Counted from the first letter of the stretch, positions 17,972 to 26,209 are shown. The stretch is DNA of 64,000 nt from Planotetraspora thailandica (GCF_016863335.1 NZ_BOOR01000005.1:124001-188000); one strand, 5' to 3'. Translations and numbers: made by a program. Notes: a model not told the origin generated them from the sequence alone.

Positions 17972-18175
17972 TCACTCGGACGGTTCAGCCGTCCCACGAT
18001 TGGCACTCTCACGACCTGCCCGCCATGCACAAGCAAGTGCTACGCCGAGGGCTAGCACGGTGCTGATCGCATGCAGAGTGCGACTCCCATGCACAGGTTC
18101 AGTTATTTGAAGGTAGGCGGCCACTTGGCTGAGGATCGCCACGGCTGCCCAGAGCCAAGCTTTAGAGCTCTTCAT
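17972..18175 (-). CDS. small membrane protein, hypothetical
   Basis: 67 residues with two hydrophobic stretches (WLWAAVAILSQVAAYLQI at 8-25 and a segment around 37-53) and a polar tail. Third-codon GC is lower than in neighbouring genes, suggesting acquired DNA. The start overlaps the end of the upstream frame at 18162 by 14 bases. Nothing identifies its function; it could be chance. Confidence 0.4.
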   Translation of the reverse strand: MKSSKAWLWAAVAILSQVAAYLQITEPVHGSRTLHAISTVLALGVALACAWRAGRESANRGTAEPSE

Positions 18176-18404
18176 TGATCATTCTCGTTCTCATCGTCGC
18201 GATCACTCGGGGGGCGATCCATGATCGACTACGAACGTCCCCATGCTCGATCCGCCCAGCCTTGGCGGTCTTGATGGGGGTGTCGCCCTTAGCGCTCTCA
18301 GTAGCGCTGACGTTGTCCAGGAGCGCCCGAATGGCAGCGACGCCGGTGAGCGTCTTGGCAGGCTCGGGAGCCATGTCCGGCTCGGTGTCGTGGAAGGACA
18401 CCAC
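18162..18404 (-). CDS. hypothetical protein, possibly a truncated remnant
   Basis: 80 residues from a GTG at 18404 (SFHDTEPDMAPEPAKTLTG). The frame remains open for about 20 coding-like codons upstream (RRRFSASLAALLESSEIGEV), up to a TAG, without a usual start codon, so the original N-terminus may have been lost in a rearrangement. Codon bias is good for the first 55 codons and decays afterwards. No family recognised. Confidence 0.4.
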   Translation of the reverse strand: MVSFHDTEPDMAPEPAKTLTGVAAIRALLDNVSATESAKGDTPIKTAKAGRIEHGDVRSRSWIAPRVIATMRTRMINEEL

Positions 18405-18476
18405 CTCGCCGATCTCGGAACTCTCCAGGAGTGCCGCCAGGGATGCACTGAACCGCCGACGTTCGGCCTAGCCTCA

Positions 18477-18526
18477 CCCCACGGTCCCCAACCGTGGGGA
18501 TTATTCGGGGGATGTGACTCCCCCGA
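18477..18526. repeat. two adjacent strong hairpins
   Basis: First hairpin: CCCCACGGT-CCCCA-ACCGTGGGG (18477-18499, 9-bp stem). Second: TCGGGGGA-TGTGAC-TCCCCCGA (18505-18526, 8-bp stem). Only five bases separate them. They lie 70-120 bases upstream of the small frame at 18404 and could be tandem terminators isolating the island or a structured leader. The first has a superficial likeness to CRISPR repeat palindromes, but there is no second copy. Confidence 0.5.
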
Positions 18527-18576
18527 GAGGCATCGCAGCAGGTCAGGCACTAGGTGGATTACTTCTTTAGATACCC

Positions 18577-18660
18577 GCATGATCACGATCGGTGTACGGC
18601 CTGGTCGTCGCTGCCGGCACCGAACTTCTGCATGATCACGAGGTGGGTGTGCATGATCAC
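18577..18660 (-). repeat. three GTGATCATGCA-family units at the right edge of the island
   Basis: Minus-strand units begin at 18660, 18639 and 18586. The last two are exactly 53 bases apart, the same period as the array at 35854-36172, and the 34-nt gap between them has GACCAG where that array has GASCTG. The unit at 18660 starts at the stop codon region of the LCP gene (stop at 18657-18659). The unit beginning at 18639 overlaps the right 36-bp direct repeat. Confidence 0.7.
18599..18634 (+). repeat. 36-bp direct repeat, right copy flanking the 1.1 kb island
   Basis: Second copy of the sequence at 17499-17534, here embedded in an intact 53-bp-spaced repeat unit (18621-18639). This suggests the right junction preserves the ancestral arrangement and the left copy (broken after CATG) marks the insertion or recombination point. 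Confidence 0.75.
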
Positions 18661-20063
18661 GCGGGGGTGCAGGTGTCCTGGGTGGCGTCGAAACCGTTCA
18701 CGTCGTCCAGCGACTTCGGCGTCTTGAGGCCCTTCCAGTCCGATCCGATGACGAGCACGAGCGCCTTGGTGTCGGTGTCGGTGACCGCGCGGGTGGTGCC
18801 CTTCTTCAGCTCGCGGAACAGGCGGGGCGCCCGCGACTCCCCGTTGGGGCCGTACTTGAGGGTCGTCTTCTTGGCCGGCGCCTTCGCGGTCGTGACCTTG
18901 GAGACCTTGTAGCCGCGGGCCTTGAGTTCGTCGGCCACCGTGGTGCCGACACCGGACACGCCCGTGCCGTTCTGGACGACGATCTGGACCTGCCCCTTCG
19001 GGATCTTCTGCTCGCCGCTCTTGACGTCCTTGGAGATCTGGTCGGCCGCGACCATCTTGAACAGGTTCTTGGCCTGCGGCTCGACCCAGACGACGCGGTT
19101 CGGGTCGGCGGCCGAATACTGCCAGGGAGTGGTCACGAACTTGATCTGCCCGGCGGTGATGCCCTTCGCGCTCATCGCGAGGTCCTTCATCACGCCGATG
19201 CTGAGATCGGGGTCGGTGGTGATCGACTTGGTCGCGGCGTCGAGGAAGCCGAACAGCGCCTGCGGGTCGGTCAGCGTCTGGCCGCTCATCGCCTTCTTGG
19301 CCATCGCCGACAGGAACATCTGCTGGCGCTGGATACGCCCGATGTCGGAGCCGTCGCCGACGTTGTAGCGGGCCCTGACGTAACCGAGCGCCTCCTCGCC
19401 CTTCAGAAGGTGCTTTCCGGCGGACAGGTGCAGCAGCGCCCTCCTGTCGTCGATCGGCTCGGCCAGGCAGACGGGCACCCCGCCCACCGCGTCGACCATC
19501 GCCTTGAACCCGGTGAAGTCGACCTTCACGTAATGGTCGATGCGAATGCCGGTCAGTTGCTCGATCGTCTTCCAGGTGCAGGCGATGCCACCGGAGTTGA
19601 ACGACTCATTGATCATGCCCACGTGTGCGCTCTGGCCGGTCACGCCCTTCTTGGCGGGGCAGGAGGGCAACTTCACGAGGGAGTCGCGAGGGAAGCTGAT
19701 CAGAGTCGCGCCGTCCCGGTTCGGCGAGATGTGCGCGAGGATGATCGTGTCGGTTCGCTCTCCGACGAACTTGCCGTATTTCGCATTGGCGCCGTTGCGC
19801 TGGTCGGAGCCGACGATCAGGATGTTGAGCGCCTCGCTGATCTTCGGGGGGCGTGGGCCGAGCTCCTTCTGGGTCACAGCCTCATGCCGCACGTTGCCAC
19901 TGAGCTTGTTGTATCCCACGACGACGAAGGTGCCCACGCCCACGAGCACCCCGAGCACCGCCGCAAGCGCCGACCATAACCAGGCCCGCCATTTCGGCAC
20001 GATGCGGGGTGCCGCCTGCGGCTCCTCCAAGGGTGGGGCAGGGCGGACGTCGACGTGACCCAC
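18657..20063 (-). CDS. LCP-family protein with C-terminal LytR_C domain
   Basis: 468 residues: short cytoplasmic N-terminus, one membrane helix (about 28-52), LCP catalytic domain (about 80-320; ILIVGSDQRNGANAKYGKF, GERTDTIILAHISP, SFPRDSLV, KAMVDAVGGVPVC) and a C-terminal LytR_C domain (about 355-445; VQIVVQNGTGVSGVG). It should transfer anionic glycopolymers to peptidoglycan at the outer face of the membrane. It is paralogous to the LCP protein at 14901 but with a simpler N-terminus. The stop codon lies inside a GTGATCATGCA repeat unit. Confidence 0.93.
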   Translation of the reverse strand: MGHVDVRPAPPLEEPQAAPRIVPKWRAWLWSALAAVLGVLVGVGTFVVVGYNKLSGNVRHEAVTQKELGPRPPKISEALNILIVGSDQRNGANAKYGKFVGERTDTIILAHISPNRDGATLISFPRDSLVKLPSCPAKKGVTGQSAHVGMINESFNSGGIACTWKTIEQLTGIRIDHYVKVDFTGFKAMVDAVGGVPVCLAEPIDDRRALLHLSAGKHLLKGEEALGYVRARYNVGDGSDIGRIQRQQMFLSAMAKKAMSGQTLTDPQALFGFLDAATKSITTDPDLSIGVMKDLAMSAKGITAGQIKFVTTPWQYSAADPNRVVWVEPQAKNLFKMVAADQISKDVKSGEQKIPKGQVQIVVQNGTGVSGVGTTVADELKARGYKVSKVTTAKAPAKKTTLKYGPNGESRAPRLFRELKKGTTRAVTDTDTKALVLVIGSDWKGLKTPKSLDDVNGFDATQDTCTPA

Positions 20064-20610
20064 TCTTCATGACTCCTGAGGTTCGGACCTGGGCCTTGGG
20101 CCTAGATCGAGAGCCAGCGCGGCAAACCGGGCCAAGTGTAGCGATCTATCCTGTAAACCAATTTTTACGGCCCGGTCGACATGCTGTGAGCGGTGATCGG
20201 TCCCCGCTTCCGTCTGTGTAGACGTGAGCATCGTGCGAAAAGTTCTAAGAACGGGCGAAATCTGTAGATCCTGGGCCGGCGCGGCGCTGGAACGGGTCGG
20301 TGATCGATGAGACGTAAGAACGGGCGGTCACGCCCCGGCGTGAGGTGCGGTGGTTCGTCATCGGCTTTCCCCTCCTATGGACGTCCGTCGGAGGGGAGGG
20401 CGTCGAGTGTGGCCGATGACGTTAGCCGCGCGTCTTCAAGCCCCTCAGTGGATTTCCGCGTTTTTGGCGGTGAGGCGGGTGAAGCCGGATGAACCGCCGG
20501 CGTGCGTGGCCGTGAATCGTTCACCCGACGTCCGTGGGAGCACCTCGCCATGCGTTTCCGGGGGTTGTTAGGCTCAGACGCTCATCGGCCATCGCCTAAT
20601 GAGGACGTAC
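20064..20610. other. 547-bp intergenic region with two small hairpins
   Basis: There is no convincing gene on either strand. It contains the upstream regions of the LCP gene (minus) and manA (plus). A perfect 7-bp hairpin TCACGCC-CC-GGCGTGA lies at 20328-20343, and a 7-bp stem CCCCTCC/GGAGGGG at 20369-20396 encloses the palindrome GGACGTCC. These could be terminators or a leader RNA structure. AT-rich patches near 20150-20170 may be promoter for the LCP gene. Confidence 0.4.
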
Positions 20611-21708
20611 GTGGACCAGCTCATCAACCCGATCAAGGACTACGCCTGGGGCTCCCGGACGGCCATCGCCACCCTGATGGGCAGAGAGGCGTCGGGACCC
20701 GAGGCCGAGATGTGGCTCGGCGCGCATCCGTCCGGGCCCTCCCGGCTGGTCAGAGACAGCGCCGAGCTCACCCTCGACCAGGCGATCGCGGCCGATCCCG
20801 AGGGGACGCTGGGCGCCGGCACGGTGGCCCGGTTCGGGCCGCGCCTGCCGTACCTGATGAAGCTGATCGCGGTCGACGCGCCGCTGTCGTTGCAGGTGCA
20901 CCCGACGAGCGAGCAGGCGGCTGAGGCGTTCGCACGCGGCGACGCCAACTACTCCGACTCCTGGCACAAGCCCGAGATGATCTGCGCGCTCACGCCGTTC
21001 TCCGGGCTGGCCGGATTCCGCCCGGCGGAGCAGGCGGCGATGCTGGTCGAGCGGCTGCAGATCGAGGCGCTGCAGACCGTCGTGTCACGGCTGGCCGCCG
21101 ACGACGTGCTCGGCGCGCTGCGTGTGCTGCTGGAGTGGCCGGGCTCCAAGCGCGAGCTGGTGGAGTCGATCGTGTGGGCCGCCGCGTCGATTCACCTGGC
21201 CGACTACGAGCTGGTCTGCCGCCTCGCCCGGCAATATCCGGAGGACCCCGCGGTGCTGGCGCCGCTGCTGATGCACCGCCACGAGCTGGCCCCCGGGGAG
21301 GCGCTCTACCTCGGCGCGGGCGTGCTCCACTGCTACCTCGACGGTTTCGGTGTGGAGATCATGGCGGGCTCGGACAACGTGCTGCGGGCCGGCCTGACGA
21401 CCAAGCACATCGACGTCGACGAGTTGCTGCGTATCACCGTGCCCGGCGCGCAGCCGCTCGCGATCGCTCAGGACGGCGACGCCTACGTGCCCCCGGCTCC
21501 CGAGTTCCTGCTGCGCCGGATCACGCCCGCCGGCGGCCACGTGCTGGGCGGCGCGGTGCCGCGCATCGTCGTCTGCGTCGAGGGCGGCGTGAACGTGGGT
21601 TCCGAGGTGAAATTGCACCCCGGGGAGTCGGTGTTCGTCCCCGCGTCGGACGGGCCGGTGGAGCTGTCCGGCGACGGCGTCGCGTTCAGCGCCGAGCCCC
21701 AAATCTAG
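20611..21708 (+). CDS. manA: mannose-6-phosphate isomerase, class I
   Basis: 365 residues; interconverts fructose-6-phosphate and mannose-6-phosphate, feeding GDP-mannose synthesis for glycans and mannosylated lipids. The Zn site and active-site signatures are visible: LQVHPTSEQA, HKPEMICALTPF, and GVLHCYLDGFGVEIMAGSDN. I chose the GTG at 20611 (DQLINPIKDYAWGSR) because GAGG lies six bases before it and family proteins begin there; the ATG at 20599 overlaps that ribosome-binding site. Confidence 0.92.
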   Translation: MDQLINPIKDYAWGSRTAIATLMGREASGPEAEMWLGAHPSGPSRLVRDSAELTLDQAIAADPEGTLGAGTVARFGPRLPYLMKLIAVDAPLSLQVHPTSEQAAEAFARGDANYSDSWHKPEMICALTPFSGLAGFRPAEQAAMLVERLQIEALQTVVSRLAADDVLGALRVLLEWPGSKRELVESIVWAAASIHLADYELVCRLARQYPEDPAVLAPLLMHRHELAPGEALYLGAGVLHCYLDGFGVEIMAGSDNVLRAGLTTKHIDVDELLRITVPGAQPLAIAQDGDAYVPPAPEFLLRRITPAGGHVLGGAVPRIVVCVEGGVNVGSEVKLHPGESVFVPASDGPVELSGDGVAFSAEPQI

Positions 21709-21894
21709 AAGAGGGCCGACAGGCCGTACCCTGCCGCGGCCGCCCGCGCCCCCGGAGGCCTGATGGTCTCTCCCTTGAGGTAAGAGCCACGGAGATTCAC
21801 GCTGGGTGATGTTTGTCCTACTCTCTGTGAATTCCGCTGGTGACCCGGGTAGTACCTGACTCATCGTCATCCGGTGCCCGTTGGAAGGGGAGCC

Positions 21895-22950
21895 ATGGGA
21901 CGCTTGAGGGTTGCCGGTCTCGGGGTGGCGTCGTTGAGCGTCATCGCAATGTCAGTCGCGTGCGGATCCGGGAAGAGCGAGGCGGACAAGGCCGCGCAGG
22001 CCCGGGCCAAGGCGAGCAACATGGCCGCCGCCGCCTCCGAGCGCAAAGCCGAGACGCAGATCGCCGCGAGGGTCAAGGCCAACGAGCTGGGCCAGATCCC
22101 GGTGATCATGTACCACCGGATCATTGAGAAGCCGCCCCCGGGCGACGACCGCACGCCCGCGCAGTTCCGCGCGGAGTTGGAGCGGCTCGCCAAGGAGAAC
22201 TACGTTCCCATCACCGCCGCCGAATATGTCACCGGCAAGATCGGCATTCCTGCCGGGAAGCACCCCGTGGTGCTGACCTTCGACGACTCCTCGCCGTCGC
22301 AGCTCACCCTGGACGGCATGGGCAACCCGAAGCCCGACACGGCCGTCGGCATCCTGATGGACGTGGCGAAGAAGAACCCCGGCTTCCGTCCCGTGGCGAC
22401 CTTCTACGTGATCCGCGACCTTTTCGGCATGGCCAAGCCGGAGGAGCAGATCCAGGTCCTCGGATGGCTGAAGGACCACGGGTTCGACATCGGCAACCAC
22501 ACCCGCGATCACCTCAACCTCCTCGGCAAGGACGAGAAGGAGGTCGAGGACCAGATCGCGGCCGGCCAGAGCCTGATCACCACGCTGATCAAGACGCCGC
22601 CCGTCACGCTGGCCCTGCCGTACGGCAACCAGCCGCGCAACAAGAAGTGGGCGATGCAGGGCTCGGCGGGGAACGTGAAATACGACTACCGCGGCGTCTT
22701 CCTGGCGGGCTACACGCCGGCGCCGTCGCCGTACACGAAGGACTTCGACCCGGTGGGCATCCCGCGCATCCGGTCCAAGGAGAAGGTCGGCGACTGCGTG
22801 AAGTTCTGCTCGGCCGCGTGGCTGGACTGGCTGAACGCCAACCCCAACGACCGTTACACCTCGGACGGCAACGCCAACACCGTGGCCTTCCCGAAGTTCA
22901 AGGCGCCCTTCGTGGCCGCCCCCTTCGCCAACCGAGCCCTGCCGTACTGA
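21895..22950 (+). CDS. polysaccharide deacetylase-family lipoprotein
   Basis: 351 residues. The lipoprotein signal ends with VIAMSVAC (lipobox), then an Ala/Lys-rich linker of about 40 residues, then a NodB-like carbohydrate esterase 4 domain: VIMYHRI, LTFDDSSPS (metal Asp pair) and IGNHTRDHLNL (HxxxH metal ligands). It probably deacetylates peptidoglycan or another cell-surface polysaccharide. The ATG at 21895 is preceded by AAGGGGAG; an upstream in-frame ATG at 21874 would spoil the signal peptide. Confidence 0.88.
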   Translation: MGRLRVAGLGVASLSVIAMSVACGSGKSEADKAAQARAKASNMAAAASERKAETQIAARVKANELGQIPVIMYHRIIEKPPPGDDRTPAQFRAELERLAKENYVPITAAEYVTGKIGIPAGKHPVVLTFDDSSPSQLTLDGMGNPKPDTAVGILMDVAKKNPGFRPVATFYVIRDLFGMAKPEEQIQVLGWLKDHGFDIGNHTRDHLNLLGKDEKEVEDQIAAGQSLITTLIKTPPVTLALPYGNQPRNKKWAMQGSAGNVKYDYRGVFLAGYTPAPSPYTKDFDPVGIPRIRSKEKVGDCVKFCSAAWLDWLNANPNDRYTSDGNANTVAFPKFKAPFVAAPFANRALPY

Positions 22951-22956
22951 CGGTGG

Positions 22957-23619
22957 TCAGCTCGACGCGCCGGCCTGGCGGCGGCCCTCCTCGAGGAAGG
23001 CCGCCAGGCCGGCCGCCACGTCCGGACCCGCGCCGCCCAGCTCGGTGAGCGTGCGGGCCGCGCCGAACGACACGTTCCAGAAGGCGCCCTCGTGGGGCCG
23101 CCACGGCCCCACATACGCGTACGGCTCGCCGATAGCCGCGTCTCCCGGCGAGACGCCGTAGTTGACCTCGTCGAGGGTGAGGGCGAGGTCGAAGTGCTCG
23201 GGCCACAGCACCGGGTCCTGACCGGGGGCGAGCCGCCGCAGCGCGGCGTCGCCCGCCGCGAGCCAGTCCGTCAGGTGGGCCGCCGCCTCAGGATCGACCT
23301 CCACCGCGTCGGCCGCGTCGGCGCCTGAGCTGTCGTGGTAGAGCCCCTCGGGCCGGCCGCCGTCGACGCCCGCGGCGTCCGCCAGCGCCGCGTAGGTGAC
23401 CTCGTGCAGCGGAAGCCGGGCTCCCGCCGCCGTGATCAGCGCGTCCGCGTCCACGCGCAGCTCGGGGGCCGCGACGGTGGCGAAGCCGCCGGGGACGATG
23501 CGGAGCCTGATGGTGCCGCTCGTGCGATATTGCGGGCCGGCCATGACCAGCTCGGCGACGCCGTGGAGCGCCCGCCTCGTCGCCGGGAGGCGTTCGGACA
23601 GGTCTGGCAGATCCGACAC
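22957..23619 (-). CDS. conserved hypothetical protein
   Basis: 220 residues, soluble, no signal peptide. It has an acidic middle (GADAADAVEVDPEAAAHL), then DPVLWPEHFDLALTLDEVNY and a conserved-looking EPYAYVGPWRPHEGAFWN block. I recognise it as a type found next to varied genes in actinobacteria but know no function. GTG start at 23619 has GAGAGGAG seven bases upstream. It converges on the deacetylase gene with only six bases between. Confidence 0.75.
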   Translation of the reverse strand: MSDLPDLSERLPATRRALHGVAELVMAGPQYRTSGTIRLRIVPGGFATVAAPELRVDADALITAAGARLPLHEVTYAALADAAGVDGGRPEGLYHDSSGADAADAVEVDPEAAAHLTDWLAAGDAALRRLAPGQDPVLWPEHFDLALTLDEVNYGVSPGDAAIGEPYAYVGPWRPHEGAFWNVSFGAARTLTELGGAGPDVAAGLAAFLEEGRRQAGASS

Positions 23620-23657
23620 CGTCTTCTCCTCTCAGGCACGTCGACTAGCCTGCGGGC

Positions 23658-23735
23658 ATGGATGACCATGCCTCCACCCGCCTCAGGGTAGCCGCCGTCA
23701 CGGCCGGCCCGGTCGTCGCCGGTGCACGCCGGTGA
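23658..23735 (+). CDS. possible leaderless 25-codon upstream ORF coupled to the CPBP gene
   Basis: ATG at 23658 opens 25 codons (MDDHASTRLRVAAVTAGPVV and five more) whose TGA overlaps the GTG of the CPBP gene as GTGA. TAGCCT occupies -12 to -7 relative to this ATG, the spacing of a leaderless actinobacterial promoter, and the CPBP GTG itself lacks a Shine-Dalgarno. The small frame may therefore deliver ribosomes to the downstream gene. The peptide has no known family. Confidence 0.35.
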   Translation: MDDHASTRLRVAAVTAGPVVAGARR

Positions 23736-24526
23736 CCGCCACCCCGGAGTCCGGACCGGCGTCCGCCGACCTGCGTGGGCTCACTCCCCGGCTCATCGGC
23801 CCGGAGATCGTCGCCGTCTTCTCGGTGTCTCTCGGAGCCAGTGCGCTGCTGTCGCTCATCCGGCTGATCGGCGCGCTCACCGCGCCCGCGTCGCTCAGCG
23901 GCCAGGAGGCCGTGCTCGTCGGGTCGCTCGCCCCAGGCAGGCCCTGGCTCGACCTCACCCTGCAGATCGCCGCGATCGCGATCAACGTGGCCCCGGTGGG
24001 GCTGGTCGCCTACCTGCTGGCGAGGTCGGGCGAGTCCTTCAGGACGATCGGCGTCGACATGCGCGAGCCCGGCCGCGACCTGCTCCGCGGCGCGGCGCTC
24101 GCGGCGCTGATCGGCGGCACCGGCCTGGCGTTCTACTTCGTGGCCTTCCAGTCGGGGATCAGCCTCAACGTCGTGCCGGAGACGTTGCCCTCCACCTGGT
24201 GGCGGGTGCCGGTCCTGCTGGCCCAGGCGGCGCAGAACGGCGTGCTCGAAGAGGTGCTGGTCAGCGGATATCTGCTGCACCGGCTGGCGCAGCGCGGCTG
24301 GTCGCCCTGGCGCGCGGTGGGCGTCGCGTCGGTGCTGCGCGGCTCCTACCACCTCTACCAGGGGTTCGGCGGCTTCATCGGCAACGTGGTGATGGGCTTG
24401 ATCTTCGGCAGGCTCTACCAGCGCTGGGGCCGCGCGATGCCGCTGGTCGTGGCGCACACGCTGATCGACGCGGTCGCCTTCGTCGGGTACGGCATGCTGC
24501 GCGGCAAGGTGTCCTGGTTGCCATGA
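23732..24526 (+). CDS. CPBP-family intramembrane protease-like protein
   Basis: 264 residues with about seven membrane helices. The CPBP (Abi/Rce1-like) core is recognisable: NGVLEEVLVSGYLLHRL and LRGSYHLYQGFGGFIGN. The usual EExxxR motif lacks its arginine (EEVLVS), and motif 2 keeps the YHLYQG pattern, a form I associate with an actinobacterial subgroup. Role could be prenyl-type proteolysis or membrane-protein processing; activity is uncertain. The GTG start has no Shine-Dalgarno and overlaps the stop of the small upstream ORF. Confidence 0.85.
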   Translation: MTATPESGPASADLRGLTPRLIGPEIVAVFSVSLGASALLSLIRLIGALTAPASLSGQEAVLVGSLAPGRPWLDLTLQIAAIAINVAPVGLVAYLLARSGESFRTIGVDMREPGRDLLRGAALAALIGGTGLAFYFVAFQSGISLNVVPETLPSTWWRVPVLLAQAAQNGVLEEVLVSGYLLHRLAQRGWSPWRAVGVASVLRGSYHLYQGFGGFIGNVVMGLIFGRLYQRWGRAMPLVVAHTLIDAVAFVGYGMLRGKVSWLP

Positions 24527-24577
24527 TCGGTGCAGGGGGTTGCGCGCGTCGGCTGGCATGAGACCATGTGGGGCGTT

Positions 24578-25198
24578 ATGCGCGCCCGGCTGCCCCTCCG
24601 CCTCGCCCGATCGGTGTTCTTCACCGTCGTGTGCGTACTGCTGGCCGCCGCCGCGCACCGCCTCGGCGGGGGAGTGCTCCCGTCGCTGAAGACGGTGCTG
24701 GCGGCCGGTGCCGTGGTGCTGGCCTTCACCATCGCCCTTGCCGGGCGCGAACGCTCCGCCCCCACGATCAGCGTGCTGCTGGCGGTCGCGCAGCTGTTCC
24801 TCCATGAACTGTTCGACCGGGTCACGCCGGCGGTGGCGACGTCGTCGTCGTTCCTGTCCGCCCACGGGCACAGCGGTCTCGGCCCCGATCTCGGCATGCT
24901 CATCGCGCACCTCACCGCCACGCTGATCACCGGCTGGTGGCTGGCCCGCGGAGAGAGCGCCTTGTGGGCGCTGCTGCGCAGGGCGGGCGCGCGTGTCACG
25001 GGATCGTTGCGCGTCCTGCTCTCGCTGATCCGCGGCGACCTCGGCGCGCCCGCGGCGCCCCTGTCGTGGCGGTTCCCCGCCACCGTCTCGCCCCTTCGCC
25101 CCCGCAGGGGGCTGCGCCACGCCGTCACCCGGCGTGGGCCACCGCTTCCGGCCGGTCTGTGCACTTTCGTGCGGGCCGCCGGAACCACCCCCGCATAG
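24578..25198 (+). CDS. integral membrane protein beside ycnI, unknown function
   Basis: 206 residues with about four membrane segments (SVFFTVVCVLLAAAA; SLKTVLAAGAVVLAFTIALA; ISVLLAVAQLFLHEL; IAHLTATLITGWWLA) and several His between helices (LFLHELFDR, FLSAHGHSG). It sits directly upstream of the YcnI copper-binding protein, so a role in copper handling is a fair guess. I chose ATG 24578 because the basic-hydrophobic membrane start (MRARLPLRLARSVFF) begins there; the ATG at 24530 would add 16 residues. Confidence 0.7.
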   Translation: MRARLPLRLARSVFFTVVCVLLAAAAHRLGGGVLPSLKTVLAAGAVVLAFTIALAGRERSAPTISVLLAVAQLFLHELFDRVTPAVATSSSFLSAHGHSGLGPDLGMLIAHLTATLITGWWLARGESALWALLRRAGARVTGSLRVLLSLIRGDLGAPAAPLSWRFPATVSPLRPRRGLRHAVTRRGPPLPAGLCTFVRAAGTTPA

Positions 25199-25286
25199 GG
25201 ATCCTTCCGGTACGGCTCGCGCGCTGTCGCCGTTCCCCGTGAACGGATCATCGTTCGATCCCCGTAGCCAGAAGTGGAGACTCCCT

Positions 25287-26021
25287 ATGGCGTTCAACGC
25301 CGCCATCCGCCGTGCCGGTGCCGTCACCGCCGGCGTCGTCGCCCTCACCGTGGGCCTGGCCGTACCGGCCCTGGCGCATGTCACGATCAACCCCGGCACC
25401 GCGGAGAAGGGCAGCTGGAGCAAGATCGCCTTCCGCGTTCCCAACGAGAGGGACGCGGCGACGACCGACAAGATCGAGGTCGACTTCCCGACCGACCATC
25501 CGCTGCCGTTCGTCTCCGTCCGCCCGGTGCCCGGGTGGGATGTCAAGGTCACCCAGGGCAAGCTGCCCCAGCCGGTCGTCGACGACGACGGAGACAAGGT
25601 CACCGAGTCGGTGCTGAAGATCACCTGGACGGGCGGCAAGATCGACCCCGGCCAGTTCCAGGAGTTCGAGGTGTCGGTGGGCCCGCTGCCCAAGACCGTC
25701 GATGAGCTCGACTTCCCCACCACGCAGACCTACTCCAACGGCGAGGTCGTGAAGTGGGCCGACCCGCCGAAGGCCGACGGCTCTGAGGGCGAGCACCCCG
25801 TGCCGGCGCTCAAGCTGGTCGCGGCGACCGGCGACGACGACCACGGCGGCGCGGCGTCCGCCGCCCCGTCGGCGGCGCCCACCGTGGCGGCGGCGGGCAC
25901 CGAGACGGCCGCCGTGTCTGACACCGACTCCACGGCGCGCACGATCGGCGCCGTCGGCATCGCCGTCGGACTCATCGGCACCGTCGTGGGCGTGCTCGGC
26001 CTGCGCCGCGCGCGGAGCTGA
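25287..26021 (+). CDS. ycnI: YcnI-family (DUF1775) copper-binding exported protein
   Basis: 244 residues. The signal peptide ends ALA-HVTINPG, leaving His as the first mature residue, as required for the mono-histidine Cu(II) site described for Bacillus YcnI. The DUF1775 beta-sandwich spans about 33-180 (KIAFRVPNERDAATTDKIEV, ITWTGGKIDPGQF), followed by an Ala/Thr-rich linker and a C-terminal membrane anchor (about 215-238). It likely binds copper at the outer membrane face. GGAG is eight bases before the ATG. A terminator hairpin follows. Confidence 0.9.
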   Translation: MAFNAAIRRAGAVTAGVVALTVGLAVPALAHVTINPGTAEKGSWSKIAFRVPNERDAATTDKIEVDFPTDHPLPFVSVRPVPGWDVKVTQGKLPQPVVDDDGDKVTESVLKITWTGGKIDPGQFQEFEVSVGPLPKTVDELDFPTTQTYSNGEVVKWADPPKADGSEGEHPVPALKLVAATGDDDHGGAASAAPSAAPTVAAAGTETAAVSDTDSTARTIGAVGIAVGLIGTVVGVLGLRRARS

Positions 26022-26032
26022 CGCACCCTCCT

Positions 26033-26069
26033 GAGGCCGGCCCCCGGACACCGCCGGGAGGCCGGCCTC
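26033..26069 (+). terminator. hairpin terminator after ycnI
   Basis: GAGGCCGGCC (26033-26042) pairs perfectly with GGCCGGCCTC (26060-26069), and the loop can form a further 5-bp CCCGG/CCGGG stem with one bulge. It starts 11 bases after the ycnI stop and separates that cluster from kdpD. Confidence 0.75.
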
Positions 26070-26209
26070 TCCACGTCAAGGAGCCGTCAAGACCCGCGCC
26101 GACCGCGTAGCCAACCTGTCAATGCGCACCCGTATCACCCGATTTGCGTGTTCGCTTGGCCCGGAGCCGGCCGTACCGTTGGTTCCATTGACGTTTTGGG
26201 GGAGGCGAC

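Larger units (their letters stand above)
17535..18598. other. gene-poor island between 36-bp direct repeats
   Basis: About 1.06 kb of DNA between the direct repeats has less GC bias than the neighbours and no recognisable complete gene. It holds a tRNA-like sequence (17843-17930), two overlapping small minus-strand frames (17972-18404), two adjacent strong hairpins (18477-18526) and a partial repeat unit (18577-18586). No integrase, transposase or terminal inverted repeats were seen. It looks like the remnant of an inserted element. Confidence 0.5.

Noticed and set aside
18477-18499. Solitary type I-E CRISPR-like repeat
   Set aside because: Only one copy of the GC palindrome exists; it is better described as one of two adjacent hairpins.
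22110-22125. Possible GTGATCATG repeat unit inside the deacetylase gene
   Set aside because: It encodes the conserved VIMYHRI motif of the family, diverges right after the core, and is a chance match.
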